Shown piece after piece: positions 26,447 through 35,196 of a stretch of DNA of 64,000 bases. The DNA lies in assembly GCF_039523335.1 (NCBI RefSeq), contig NZ_BAAAFC010000001.1, forward strand, positions 2,604,001-2,668,000. Reading direction: 5' to 3'. Each line of letters starts with the position of its first letter. Positions within the stretch are counted from its first letter, which is position 1. This DNA is from Marinobacter szutsaonensis. Its GTDB lineage: Bacteria; Pseudomonadota; Gammaproteobacteria; Pseudomonadales; Oleiphilaceae. The notes beneath the pieces were generated by a model. The model had not been told where the DNA came from. It did not search any database and worked only from the letters and a program-made list of their open reading frames with translations. A program made the translations under genes and the position numbers.

Positions 26447-26986
26447 TCAGGATGGATTCAGTTCTGAAAGGCAGGTTTCAACGAAGAAGGCGAATTCCCG
26501 CACCACGGTGTCGACACTGTTCTGGAGCCGGTGACCATCGGGCAGGACCAGGGTTGGGATCCGTTGCTCACGGGCCAGTTCCAGAACTGGCATTACCGGT
26601 ACCACATCGTCATCCCAGCCGTGGATAATCCGGGTGTGTCTGGCCTGAATAGCGGGGCTGGATTGAGGGTATAGGGGCAATGCCAATGCCGGCGCCAGCA
26701 AGAAACAGCCAAGCACCGGAGACAGCTCGCTGGTACGTGCGCACACCCAGCCGCCCATGCTGGAGCCGGCCAGAATGGTCCGGGCCGGATCGGCGCCGGC
26801 AACCCTCATGGCTTGCTGCATCTGGGCCAGTCGCTCTGCCGGGTCCCTGGTGCTGCGGTGATCAACAGCCTCTGCCCGCACGCCTGTAAACTTCTCGGCA
26901 ACCTGCTTCATCGCCTGGATCTTGGTGCCACCAGGGCCACTTTCCAGACCGTGGGATAGGAAGACAAAAAAGCGTTGGTCGGCCAT
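26447..26986 (-). CDS. Small alpha/beta-hydrolase
   Basis: A 179-residue alpha/beta-hydrolase fold protein. FLSHGLESGPGGTK at the N-terminus forms the oxyanion region, the nucleophile elbow is AGSSMGGW (Ser in G-x-S-x-G), IIHGWDDDVVP supplies the acid and LPDGHRL the His. The triad is therefore complete. The length is like YqiA or RBBP9-type serine hydrolases. Physiological substrate unknown. It is separated from teaA by about 140 bp and has no obvious operon partner. Confidence 0.85.
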   Translation of the reverse strand: MADQRFFVFLSHGLESGPGGTKIQAMKQVAEKFTGVRAEAVDHRSTRDPAERLAQMQQAMRVAGADPARTILAGSSMGGWVCARTSELSPVLGCFLLAPALALPLYPQSSPAIQARHTRIIHGWDDDVVPVMPVLELAREQRIPTLVLPDGHRLQNSVDTVVREFAFFVETCLSELNPS

Positions 26987-27056
26987 GATTAATACTCCGT
27001 GACAGGGTTACAGGATGCGCGCGGTGCGTGAACGTTTGTCTCTGCCTCGAGAATCC

Positions 27057-28076
27057 TCAGTTGATTGAGGGGGCAGATTCAGTGCTCTGATCCCGGGTGG
27101 CGGCCAGGATGTCCAGGGCGTGGCGGCGTTTTGCCGGGTCGTAGATGTCCACCGTGAACATCAGCTCGTCCACTTCGACCGTCGCCAGCAGTTCGTCCAG
27201 CTGTTGGCGGATCGCGGTAGTATCCCCCAGCAGTTGCAGCCCGAGGAAATCCCGGACACTGGCTTCTTCGCCGGCATTCCACAGGCCATCCATGGTTTCC
27301 ACCGGAGGTTTCATCCAAAGCGGCTGGCCCCGGAACAGCGCCAGGATTCTCTGGTAGCTGGTGGTCGCCAGGAAGCGTGCTTCTTCCACGGAATCCGCAG
27401 GTACCGCCGGTACGGCGAGCATGGCATAGGGCTCGGCAAGCTGATCCGAAGGCTGGAAATTGTCCCGGTAGACCCTCAATGCTTCCCGGTACAGTCGCGG
27501 AGCAAAATGACCGGCAAAAGCGTAAGGCAGTCCGCGCATGGCCGCCAGTTGGGCACTGTACAGGCTGGAGCCCAGCAGCCAGATCGGCACATTGGTACCC
27601 GCGCCGGGAATGGCCTTTACCGGCTGGCCGGGCTGTAACGGTCCCAGCAGGGTCTGCAGGCGAGCGACGTCTTCCGGGAACTGTTCGGCGCCCAGGCCGT
27701 CCCGGCGCAGAGCCCGGGCGGTTACCGGATCGGTGCCCGGAGCGCGACCCAGGCCCAGATCGATTCGGCCCGGATAAAGCGATTCCAGGGTTCCGAACTG
27801 CTCGGCAATCACCAGAGGCGGGTGGTTGGGCAGCATCACTCCGCCGGAGCCCACGCGGATGGTGGAGGTCTTGCCGGCAATATGGCCGATCAGTACCGAG
27901 GTCGCCGAGCTGGAGATGCCCTCCATGTTGTGGTGTTCCGCCAGCCAGAACCGGCTGAATCCGAGCTTTTCGGCGTGTTGGGCATAGGCGACGCTGTTCG
28001 CCAGCGTGGTGCCTACGGAATCGCCTTCGCGGACCGAGGCGAGTTCCAGCAGGGAATAGTCGGGATGTTTCGACAT
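27057..28076 (-). CDS. LLM class flavin-dependent oxidoreductase (luciferase-like)
   Basis: A 339-residue member of the bacterial luciferase-like monooxygenase family, the MsnO8/YhbW type. The start is the ATG at 28076 with GAGGAG upstream; a longer frame begins in the preceding gene's stop region. Typical segments are [38 protein letters not shown] and [13 protein letters not shown]. It probably uses reduced flavin supplied by another enzyme. The substrate is unknown. Transcribed with the metallophosphoesterase, eight bases downstream of its stop. Confidence 0.88.
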   Translation of the reverse strand: MSKHPDYSLLELASVREGDSVGTTLANSVAYAQHAEKLGFSRFWLAEHHNMEGISSSATSVLIGHIAGKTSTIRVGSGGVMLPNHPPLVIAEQFGTLESLYPGRIDLGLGRAPGTDPVTARALRRDGLGAEQFPEDVARLQTLLGPLQPGQPVKAIPGAGTNVPIWLLGSSLYSAQLAAMRGLPYAFAGHFAPRLYREALRVYRDNFQPSDQLAEPYAMLAVPAVPADSVEEARFLATTSYQRILALFRGQPLWMKPPVETMDGLWNAGEEASVRDFLGLQLLGDTTAIRQQLDELLATVEVDELMFTVDIYDPAKRRHALDILAATRDQSTESAPSIN

Positions 28077-28084
28077 GGTGCTCC

Positions 28085-28714
28085 TCAAAGGTCCAGAACG
28101 ACAGGCAGGTTTAACGGCTTATAGCTGCCCGTGCAGGTGCTGGCGTTCACGTGCAGGCAATTGCCCACTTGTTTCTGGCCATAGCTTTCATGGATGTGCC
28201 CGAAAATGTGGAGCCGGGGCGGCCGGGATTCAAGCACCCGGGCCAATTCCTCGCAGCCGACCGAGATGTCACCCGTGCCGCTGGGCACGGTGTCCAGGAT
28301 GCCGGCGGCCGGGCCATGGGTGATCAGTACATCCAGTTTCTCGGGAATTCGCTCCCAGCGTTCGGCCAGCTCGGGCCCCCGCTCCAGGTTGAACGCCCAG
28401 TTGAAGAAAACCGGGGTCCAGGGGCTGCCCCAAAAGTACAGGCCTTCCAGCTCCAGGCCGCTGTCCTGAAGATAATGGGCGTTGGTCAGAAGCACCCGGG
28501 ACTCTTCCGGTTCGTCCTGGAAACACCAGTCATGATTGCCGGCAATCAGGATCTTGTGACGGTGGGGCAGGCTGCCGAACCAGTCGTTCAGGTCCTCAAG
28601 ATCATCCAGCGTGCCCTGGCCCAGACAGTCGCCGGCGTGGATCAACAGGTCGCCGTCGGGCACTTTTACCTGGCGATGCATGCCGTGGGTGTCGGAAATA
28701 CAGACAATTTTCAT
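28085..28714 (-). CDS. Calcineurin-like metallophosphoesterase
   Basis: A 209-residue metallophosphoesterase. Metal-binding motifs are in order: DTHGMH (D-x-H, residues 8-10 region), GDCLGQG (GD), GNHDW (GNH), THGPAAG and FGHIHESYG (GH-x-H). All five blocks of the family are intact. The later HGPAAGILD and GHIHE patterns are like the MPPED/Rv0805 class, which cleaves cyclic nucleotides or other phosphodiesters. Operon with the flavin monooxygenase. Confidence 0.9.
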   Translation of the reverse strand: MKIVCISDTHGMHRQVKVPDGDLLIHAGDCLGQGTLDDLEDLNDWFGSLPHRHKILIAGNHDWCFQDEPEESRVLLTNAHYLQDSGLELEGLYFWGSPWTPVFFNWAFNLERGPELAERWERIPEKLDVLITHGPAAGILDTVPSGTGDISVGCEELARVLESRPPRLHIFGHIHESYGQKQVGNCLHVNASTCTGSYKPLNLPVVLDL

Positions 28715-28808
28715 GGTGGTCTCCCATTGGCGGCCTGTCGGGGCGCATTGGACAACAATCTACGATAGCATTTTCCCCTGCCCAATCCCCATTGATCCAG
28801 GAGTGCGC

Positions 28809-29693
28809 GTGCGACTGATCCTTAGCCGGAAAGGCTTTGATTCCTCTGCCGGGGGCTGTCCCAGCCCGGTGTTGCCCGATGATTTCCTCTGTGTCCTGCC
28901 GATTCCCGATCCGCTGTCGCAAATCCGTTATGACGACGTGTCTTTCGGGCCGCGCCGTCTGGGCAAGATTGCCCGGGACCTTTCCGGTGGACGGGTGCGG
29001 GGTGGTTCCGGGGCGCACCTGGATCCGGACCTGGTGGCCGGAGCCCTTTCGCGACAGCCGGGCTGGCGGCCTCTGCTCGGCCAGACGGGTTCGGCCCAGG
29101 GGCATCTGAGCAATCAGGGTGTGGGTGAGGGCGATCTGTTTCTGTTTTTTGGCGTATTCCGACGGGCTGAGGTGGTGCGCCGTCGCTGGCGCTTTGTGCC
29201 CGGTACCCGGCCCTTCCATGCCATCTGGGGCTGGTTGCACGTTGGCCAGGTGTTGTCCGTGGATGATCTGGCGCCGGAGACCTTGCCCTGGGCCCGGTAC
29301 CACCCGCACTTTTACCGCGGACCGGACCCGGGCAACACTCTGTACCTGGCGTCGGACGGCTGGCGTTTGCCGGAACATGGCTCCCTGGTGCAGGGAAGTG
29401 GCGTGTTCCCGCGGCTTGCGGAGCAGTTGCTGCTGACCGACCCTCAGGCCCGGCTGGCCACACGATGGCGCCTGCCCGGGGAATTTTTTCCTGTCGGGGG
29501 CAAACCGGCGCTAAGCTATCATTCAAACCCGGATCGCTGGCGCCTGGATCCACCCTGGTGTTATTTGACCAGTGCAGCGCGGGGGCAGGAGTTCGTGCTG
29601 GACCTGGATGCCTACCCCGAAGTGCTGCCCTGGCTGGCCCGGTTGATAGGAACAGGCGCCGGAACTGATTACAAGGAAGCGGGCAATGGCTGA
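28809..29693 (+). CDS. Nmad3 family protein (nucleotide modification associated domain 3)
   Basis: A 294-residue protein resembling the Nmad3 family, recognised by LILSRKGFDSSAGGCPSPVLPDD at the N-terminus followed by LCVLPIPDP and HLDPDL. The start is taken as GTG 28809, preceded by AGGAG; the longer frame enters the divergent gene. Nmad domains were named from phage operons that make hypermodified DNA bases, but here there is no phage or modification gene nearby and the gene overlaps an MscS channel gene by 8 bp. The GCPSP motif and several conserved His/Asp suggest an enzyme; no reaction is established. Confidence 0.72.
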   Translation: MRLILSRKGFDSSAGGCPSPVLPDDFLCVLPIPDPLSQIRYDDVSFGPRRLGKIARDLSGGRVRGGSGAHLDPDLVAGALSRQPGWRPLLGQTGSAQGHLSNQGVGEGDLFLFFGVFRRAEVVRRRWRFVPGTRPFHAIWGWLHVGQVLSVDDLAPETLPWARYHPHFYRGPDPGNTLYLASDGWRLPEHGSLVQGSGVFPRLAEQLLLTDPQARLATRWRLPGEFFPVGGKPALSYHSNPDRWRLDPPWCYLTSAARGQEFVLDLDAYPEVLPWLARLIGTGAGTDYKEAGNG

Positions 29694-30831
29694 GACTTTT
29701 ATCGGGGCTGTGGTCGAGCAGCTCAAGAAGAACCTCGGGGATACCGTCGATGCGGTTGGTGGCGGGGAGCTGGATTGGGGAGCATTTGCGATCCACGCTT
29801 TCAGCCAGTTGCTGATATCGGTGTTCTATGTCGCCCTGTTCGTTGGCGCCTACCTGATTGTGATCGGCCTGATCCGGCTGGTGGTTGGCAAGCGCCGGGC
29901 TGCCCATCCGTTATTCGGTCATGTGCGCACCGGGGTGCGTTACCTCATGGGCCTTGGCGCATTACTGGTGATTCTGGCCCAGTTCGGGGCGGGCGCCGCG
30001 TTCCTGGCTGCGATGGCGAAGGCTGCCCTGATGGCGCTCGGTTTCTTCGTGGCCTGGCTGGTGCTTGGCCGTCTGATCCGGGAGACGATGACCCGCTACC
30101 GGATGGATCCCTCGATCCGGCAGCTGGTGGAGAACCTGTTCTCGGTGCTGGCGGTCACTTTTGCGGTGGTCACGGTGGTTGCCCAATTCGGGTTCGACGT
30201 GGTCTCCATCGTGGCCGGGCTGGGTATCGTCGGTATCGCGGTGGGATTTGCTGCCCAGTCCACGCTGTCCAACTTTATCGCCGGTATCACCCTGCTGATC
30301 GAGCGTCCTTTTCGCATCGGTGACTGGGTGACGATCAACGGCCAGGATGGCAAGGTGGTGAAGATCGCCCTGCGTACCACCTGGCTGCGGACCCGGGATA
30401 ACATCTTCACCATGATTCCCAACGACAGCGTGGCGTCCTCCGATATCATCAATTACAGCGCCGAGGGCGCGACACGACTGAATATTCCGGTGGGCATCGC
30501 CTACAAGGAGTCGGCACAAGCGGCCCGGGAGGTCATCATGCCGGTTTTGCGGGCGCACCCCGAGGCGCTGCAGTCGGCAGGCATGGAGCCCAGGGTGATG
30601 ATGGAGAGCCTGGGGGATTCCTCGGTCAATCTGAAAGCACAGGTGTGGATCACGCCGGACAACCTGGATGTGCAGCCGAGGATCATGGCCGAGATCCTTG
30701 AACAGATCAAAGAGGCGCTGGATGCCGCCGGTATCGAGATACCTTTCCCGCATCTGCAATTGTTTATCGATGACGCCAAGGGGCTGAAACCGGTGGTGGA
30801 GCCCCTGTACCCGAAACTGGCGGGCGACTGA
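29686..30831 (+). CDS. MscS family mechanosensitive ion channel
   Basis: Inner-membrane small-conductance channel that relieves turgor on osmotic downshift, 381 residues. Several hydrophobic segments at the N-terminus lead into the pore helix and beta domain, recognisable as VSIVAGLGIVGIAVGFAAQS followed by NFIAGITLLIERPFRIGDWV, and DGKVVKIALRTTWLRTRDN. It lies in an operon with the Nmad3 gene, overlapping it by 8 bp, and about 46 bp before the methyltransferase gene. Confidence 0.9.
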   Translation: MAETFIGAVVEQLKKNLGDTVDAVGGGELDWGAFAIHAFSQLLISVFYVALFVGAYLIVIGLIRLVVGKRRAAHPLFGHVRTGVRYLMGLGALLVILAQFGAGAAFLAAMAKAALMALGFFVAWLVLGRLIRETMTRYRMDPSIRQLVENLFSVLAVTFAVVTVVAQFGFDVVSIVAGLGIVGIAVGFAAQSTLSNFIAGITLLIERPFRIGDWVTINGQDGKVVKIALRTTWLRTRDNIFTMIPNDSVASSDIINYSAEGATRLNIPVGIAYKESAQAAREVIMPVLRAHPEALQSAGMEPRVMMESLGDSSVNLKAQVWITPDNLDVQPRIMAEILEQIKEALDAAGIEIPFPHLQLFIDDAKGLKPVVEPLYPKLAGD

Positions 30832-30877
30832 TTGGCTGCCATCACGGCAGGATCGGCCCTGGAACGAGGATATACAC

Positions 30878-31630
30878 GTGAACGAGCCCAGCGGCTATTA
30901 CGAGAGTGACACCACACTGGCGCAGTACCTGGAATTCCACTTTGGTGAATCCTGGCATGGCGAGCCGAACTTCCCTCAGGAGCTGGCGCGGCTGTGTTTC
31001 GATGCGATGAACGGACGGGATCACGGCAAGGCCCTGGATCTGGGCTGTGCCTGCGGCCGGGCCACCTTCGAGCTGGCCACCCGCTTTGACCACGTCGACG
31101 GTGTCGATTTTTCCGAGAGTTTTGTCAGCTCAGCGGCGGAAATGGCGAAGCAGAAGCAGATGCGTTACGCCCGGCCGGAAGAGGGCGAACTGGTGAGTTA
31201 CCAGGAGCGGAGCCTGGCGTCCCTCGGACTGGAAGATACGGCCGGGAGGGTGAGCTTCCATCAGGGTGATGCCTGTGAACTCAACCCCCGGTTCACCGGC
31301 TACGACCTGGTGCTGGCGGCCAATCTGATAGATCGCCTGTACCAGCCGTCAAAGTTCCTCACCACCATCCACGAGCGCATCACCGACAACGGCCTGCTGG
31401 TCATTGCCTCCCCGTACACCTGGCTGGAGGAATACACGCCCCGGGAGGCCTGGGTCGGTGGGTTCCGCAAGGACGGCGAGGACTACACCACCTTTGACGG
31501 CCTGCAGGATATGCTGGCGCCGCATTTCCGGCTGCTGGTAGATCCTCACAGCGTGCCGTTTGTGATCCGGGAGACGCGGAACAAATTCCAGCACAGCTTC
31601 TCGGAAGTGACGGTCTGGGAGAAACTCTGA
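30878..31630 (+). CDS. Putative 4-mercaptohistidine N1-methyltransferase (OvoA C-terminal type)
   Basis: A 250-residue SAM-dependent methyltransferase that resembles the C-terminal third of OvoA, the enzyme that N-methylates 5-thiohistidine in ovothiol A synthesis. Landmarks: YYESDTTLAQYLEFHFGE at the N-terminus, the SAM loop ALDLGCACGRATFELA and the later VLAANLIDRLYQP and SPYTWLEEYTP segments. In OvoA this domain follows a mononuclear iron sulfoxide synthase; here it is a free protein and no synthase gene is in the window. It follows mscS and converges with lldR. Function in ovothiol synthesis is a family-based inference. Confidence 0.8.
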   Translation: MNEPSGYYESDTTLAQYLEFHFGESWHGEPNFPQELARLCFDAMNGRDHGKALDLGCACGRATFELATRFDHVDGVDFSESFVSSAAEMAKQKQMRYARPEEGELVSYQERSLASLGLEDTAGRVSFHQGDACELNPRFTGYDLVLAANLIDRLYQPSKFLTTIHERITDNGLLVIASPYTWLEEYTPREAWVGGFRKDGEDYTTFDGLQDMLAPHFRLLVDPHSVPFVIRETRNKFQHSFSEVTVWEKL

Positions 31631-31633
31631 ACG

Positions 31634-32410
31634 TCAGGTACGGGTCAGGCTGTCCCGGCGGATGGCCCGCTCCAGGCGACGATGGCTTTCGCTACGCTCG
31701 GACAGCACCTGCTGCACGTATTGTATATGGGTGCCGGCAATCTCCCGGGCGTCATCCGCCCGTCCCTGCATGATGGCGCTGAACAGCAGCCGGTGTTGCT
31801 CCTTGAGGCCCTCCCGGGTTTCCGCTTCTCTCGCGTACATGCCGCCGATGTTGGTCACCACGCTGCTCTTGAGCATGTTGAACAGGGTGCGGATGGTGTG
31901 CAGTAGAATGACGTTGTGACTGGCTTCGGCAATGGCCAGGTGGAAGCGGGCGTCGGCGGCGCCTTCGGCTTCCAAATCCCGCTCGGAATCTTTCTCATAG
32001 CAGGCCTGCAGTTCGTCGTAGGCGGCCTGTAGATGCTCCCGATCCACTTCCGTCGCGCGAAGGGCAGCGTAGTAGGCGCAATCCGCCTCCAGGGTACGTC
32101 GGAATTCCAGTAGGTCGCGCTGGGCCTCGGGGCGATCTTCCAGCAGCGAGATCAGCGGGTCACTGAAACTGGAGCCGAGATTTTCGGTGACAAAATTGCC
32201 GCCGCCCTGGCGGCTGGTCAGCAGTCCCTTGGCGGCCAGCTTCTGCACAGCTTCCCGAAGCGAAGGCCGTGACACCCCGAACTGCTCGGCCAGCACCCGT
32301 TCCGGCGGCAGCCGCTCTCCCGGCTGCAGGGTGCCTTCCAGAATCATGGTTTCCAGTTGCTCGACGATGGTGTCGGCCAGGCGCCGGGGCGCAATGTGTC
32401 CGATGGCCAT
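31634..32410 (-). CDS. lldR: FadR-type GntR transcriptional regulator of lactate utilisation (LldR)
   Basis: A 258-residue GntR regulator of the FadR/FCD class. The winged helix covers about residues 10-75 (RLPPERVLAEQFGVSRPSLREA), and the helical FCD ligand domain fills the rest with the metal-binding DARFHLAIAEASHN. It is divergent from lldP-lutABC. Two sites with the ATTGGT-N3-ACCAA pattern typical of LldR/PdhR lie in the shared gap, one near each promoter, so it likely represses both until lactate binds. Confidence 0.88.
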   Translation of the reverse strand: MAIGHIAPRRLADTIVEQLETMILEGTLQPGERLPPERVLAEQFGVSRPSLREAVQKLAAKGLLTSRQGGGNFVTENLGSSFSDPLISLLEDRPEAQRDLLEFRRTLEADCAYYAALRATEVDREHLQAAYDELQACYEKDSERDLEAEGAADARFHLAIAEASHNVILLHTIRTLFNMLKSSVVTNIGGMYAREAETREGLKEQHRLLFSAIMQGRADDAREIAGTHIQYVQQVLSERSESHRRLERAIRRDSLTRT

Positions 32411-32446
32411 GGATTACTTCACCTGAGGAATTCGATGGGTTTCAGA

Positions 32447-32459
32447 TTGGTCTTACCAA
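32447..32459. promoter_or_regulatory. LldR-type operator near lldR
   Basis: TTGGT-CTT-ACCAA is a perfect 5-bp inverted repeat with a three-base centre, about 37 bp upstream of the lldR start. It matches the half-site of the stronger operator at 32584, which suggests autoregulation. Confidence 0.75.
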
Positions 32460-32583
32460 AACAGCATACTCCGATTACCGGTTGATTTGACAGCAATCAC
32501 CAAACGCAATTGGACCAATGTCGAGGGTGGTCGTTTTGACAGCAGTCCGCCCCTTCCCCTAACGTAAGCGCCTACCTCTTGTA

Positions 32584-32600
32584 AATTGGTAATACCAATT
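32584..32600. promoter_or_regulatory. LldR-type operator upstream of lldP
   Basis: AATTGGTAATACCAATT is a perfect 17-bp palindrome matching the FadR-family (PdhR/LldR) operator pattern. It sits 40 bp upstream of the lldP ATG, where bound repressor would block transcription. Confidence 0.88.
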
Positions 32601-32639
32601 ATCCGATAAAGATTCCAAAAACAAGATTTGGAGATTTGT

Positions 32640-34328
32640 ATGTCGTCCGGATTGCTCGCCCTCTTGGCGTTTACGCCCATCCTCCTGGCCGGGATTCTGT
32701 TGCTCGGCCTGCGCTGGCCGGCCCGCCGTGCCATGCCGCTGGTGTTCCTGGTCACGGCCCTGATTGCTTATACCGGCTGGGACATGAGTTTCAACCGTAT
32801 CCTGGCGTCCTCGCTGCAGGGTCTGGTGATCACTCTTGGCCTGTTGTGGATCATCTTCGGCGCCATCCTGCTGCTGAACACCCTGAAACATTCCGGGGCT
32901 ATCACCGCGATCCGAGCGGGCTTCACCAACATCAGCCCGGATCGTCGGGTGCAGGCGATCATCATCGTCTGGCTGTTTGGCTCGTTTATCGAGGGTGCCT
33001 CCGGCTTCGGGACCCCGGCGGCCATCGCCGCGCCTTTGCTGGTGGCCGTCGGCTTCCCCGCCATGGCGGCGGTCATGCTGGGCATGATGGTGCAGAGCAC
33101 ACCGGTGTCCTTCGGCGCGGTCGGCACACCGATTATCGTGGGTGTCACCACCGGCCTGGACCGCAACACCATCGGCGGTCGGCTGGAACAGCTGGGGTCC
33201 AACTGGGAGCAGTACCTGCAACTGATCACCTCCGAGGTGGCCATCATCCACGCCATCGTGGGCGTGCTTATGCCACTGTTCATGGTCATGATGATGACCC
33301 GCTTCTTCGGCAAGAACAAAAGCTGGCGCGAAGGCCTTGAGGTACTGCCGTTTGCCCTGTTTGCCGGCATTTCCTTTGTCGTGCCCTATGCCCTGACCGG
33401 CGTGATTCTCGGCCCCGAGTTCCCGTCGCTGCTGGGGGGCCTGATCGGTCTGGCCATTGTCACCACCGCCGCCCGCAAGGGCTTCCTGCTGCCGAAAACC
33501 GCCTGGGATTTTGCGCCCCGTGACCAGTGGCCGGCCGAGTGGTTCGGTCGTATCGAGATGAAGCTGGAAGATCTCGCCGCCAAGCCCATGAGTGGCTTCC
33601 GTGCCTGGCTGCCCTACGTGCTGGTGGGCGTGGTGCTGGTGATCAGCCGGGTGATCCCTGAGGTTAAGGCGGCCTTCACCTCCGTTGGCGTGGGTTTCTC
33701 CAACATCCTGGGCGAGACGGGCATCAACGCCGGGGTGCAGCCGCTGTACCTGCCCGGCGGTATCTTGGTGATGGTGGTGATCGCCACCTTCTTCATCCAT
33801 CGCATGCAGGTGCGGGAACTGACCGCTGCGGTGAAGGAATCCGGCAGCGTGCTGCTGAGCGCCGGTTTCGTGCTGCTGTTCACCGTGCCCATGGTACGGA
33901 TCCTGATCAACTCCGGCGTCAACCTGTCTGACCTGCCGAGCATGCCCATTGCCATGGCAACCTGGGTGGCCGATACCGTCGGCGGTATCTATCCGCTGCT
34001 GGCGCCTGCCGTTGGTGCCATGGGTGCGTTCCTCGCCGGCTCCAATACCGTGTCCAACATGATGTTCAGCCAGTTCCAGTTCGGCGTTGCCGAGAGCCTG
34101 GGGCTCTCCACCGCGCTGATCGTGGCGGTGCAGGCGGTGGGCGCTGCTGCTGGCAACATGGTGGCGATCCACAACGTGGTGGCGGCGTCTGCCACGGTCG
34201 GTCTGCTTGGCCGCGAGGGCCAGACCCTGCGCAAGACCGTCTGGCCGACCCTGTACTACCTGTTGATGACCGGCCTGATTGCCCTGATCGCCGCCTACGG
34301 GCTGGGCATCGTGGATCCGTTGGTCTGA
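32640..34328 (+). CDS. lldP: L-lactate permease LldP
   Basis: Inner-membrane lactate:H+ symporter of the LctP family, 562 residues and about 13 membrane segments. I start at ATG 32640 with GGAG seven bases upstream. Family motifs include [31 protein letters not shown] and [18 protein letters not shown]. It leads the operon lldP-lutA-lutB-lutC and is controlled from the operator at 32584. It may also carry glycolate. Confidence 0.93.
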   Translation: MSSGLLALLAFTPILLAGILLLGLRWPARRAMPLVFLVTALIAYTGWDMSFNRILASSLQGLVITLGLLWIIFGAILLLNTLKHSGAITAIRAGFTNISPDRRVQAIIIVWLFGSFIEGASGFGTPAAIAAPLLVAVGFPAMAAVMLGMMVQSTPVSFGAVGTPIIVGVTTGLDRNTIGGRLEQLGSNWEQYLQLITSEVAIIHAIVGVLMPLFMVMMMTRFFGKNKSWREGLEVLPFALFAGISFVVPYALTGVILGPEFPSLLGGLIGLAIVTTAARKGFLLPKTAWDFAPRDQWPAEWFGRIEMKLEDLAAKPMSGFRAWLPYVLVGVVLVISRVIPEVKAAFTSVGVGFSNILGETGINAGVQPLYLPGGILVMVVIATFFIHRMQVRELTAAVKESGSVLLSAGFVLLFTVPMVRILINSGVNLSDLPSMPIAMATWVADTVGGIYPLLAPAVGAMGAFLAGSNTVSNMMFSQFQFGVAESLGLSTALIVAVQAVGAAAGNMVAIHNVVAASATVGLLGREGQTLRKTVWPTLYYLLMTGLIALIAAYGLGIVDPLV

Positions 34329-34368
34329 CTGTCAGCGCGCGAGCGCCGTTTCCGTGAAGGAGCCGATC

Positions 34369-35196
34369 ATGAGCGAACTGTTTTACGACGCTGCCCCGAA
34401 CGCCACACGGGTTGCCCCGGAACGCCCCGGGCCGCGGCAGTATCCCGCTAAACCCCGGGAAGTGGTCCTGTTCGGGACCTGCGTGGTGGATCTGTTCTTT
34501 CCGGAAGCGGGTCTGGACGCCATTCGCCTGCTGGAGCGCGAGGGCATCCGGGTGCACTTCCCGGAAGGCCAAAGCTGCTGCGGCCAGCCCGCCTGGACCT
34601 CAGGTTACGCTACCGAGGCCCGCGTGGTGGCCCGGGCGCAGCTGGCGATTCTCGATGCGGGTATGCCGGTGGTGGTGCCCTCAGGGTCCTGTGCCGGCAT
34701 GTTCCGCCAGCATTACCGGGAACTGTTCGCGGAAGAGCCCGACACCCTCGAGCGGGTGGCGTCGCTGGCTGAGCGCACCTTCGAGCTGACCGAGTTCCTG
34801 CTTAACGTCTGCCAGGTTGAGTGGCATGATCTGGGTGAACCCACCCGGATCGCCCTGCACACCTCCTGTTCCGCCCGCCGTGAGATGAACACTCATCTCC
34901 ACGCCCGGGAACTGCTGGGCAAGCTGGCGAAGGTGGAGCGGGTGGACCATCACCACGAGAGCGAGTGCTGCGGCTTCGGCGGCACCTTCTCGGTTCGCAT
35001 GCCGGAAGTTTCCGGTGCCATGGTGAAGGACAAGACCGAGTCGCTGGTGACCTCCGGCGCGGACGAGATGGTCACCGCCGATGGCGGCTGCCTGATGAAC
35101 ATCAACGGTTCCCTGGACAAACAGCAGCAGGCCTTCCGGGGCCGCCACCTGGCCAGTTTCCTGTGGGAACGCGTAAGCGGGGAGGGTAAGGCATGA
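34369..35196 (+). CDS. lutA: Lactate utilisation protein LutA (LldE)
   Basis: Subunit of the LutABC iron-sulfur L-lactate dehydrogenase system that oxidises lactate to pyruvate, 275 residues. The start is ATG 34369 with GAAGGAG upstream; the longer frame adds only lldP-trailing sequence. Two CCG cysteine-rich motifs typical of the heterodisulfide-reductase-like domain are visible: GQSCCGQP near residue 70 and ESECCGFGGTFS near residue 205. Its stop overlaps lutB by 4 bp. Confidence 0.92.
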   Translation: MSELFYDAAPNATRVAPERPGPRQYPAKPREVVLFGTCVVDLFFPEAGLDAIRLLEREGIRVHFPEGQSCCGQPAWTSGYATEARVVARAQLAILDAGMPVVVPSGSCAGMFRQHYRELFAEEPDTLERVASLAERTFELTEFLLNVCQVEWHDLGEPTRIALHTSCSARREMNTHLHARELLGKLAKVERVDHHHESECCGFGGTFSVRMPEVSGAMVKDKTESLVTSGADEMVTADGGCLMNINGSLDKQQQAFRGRHLASFLWERVSGEGKA

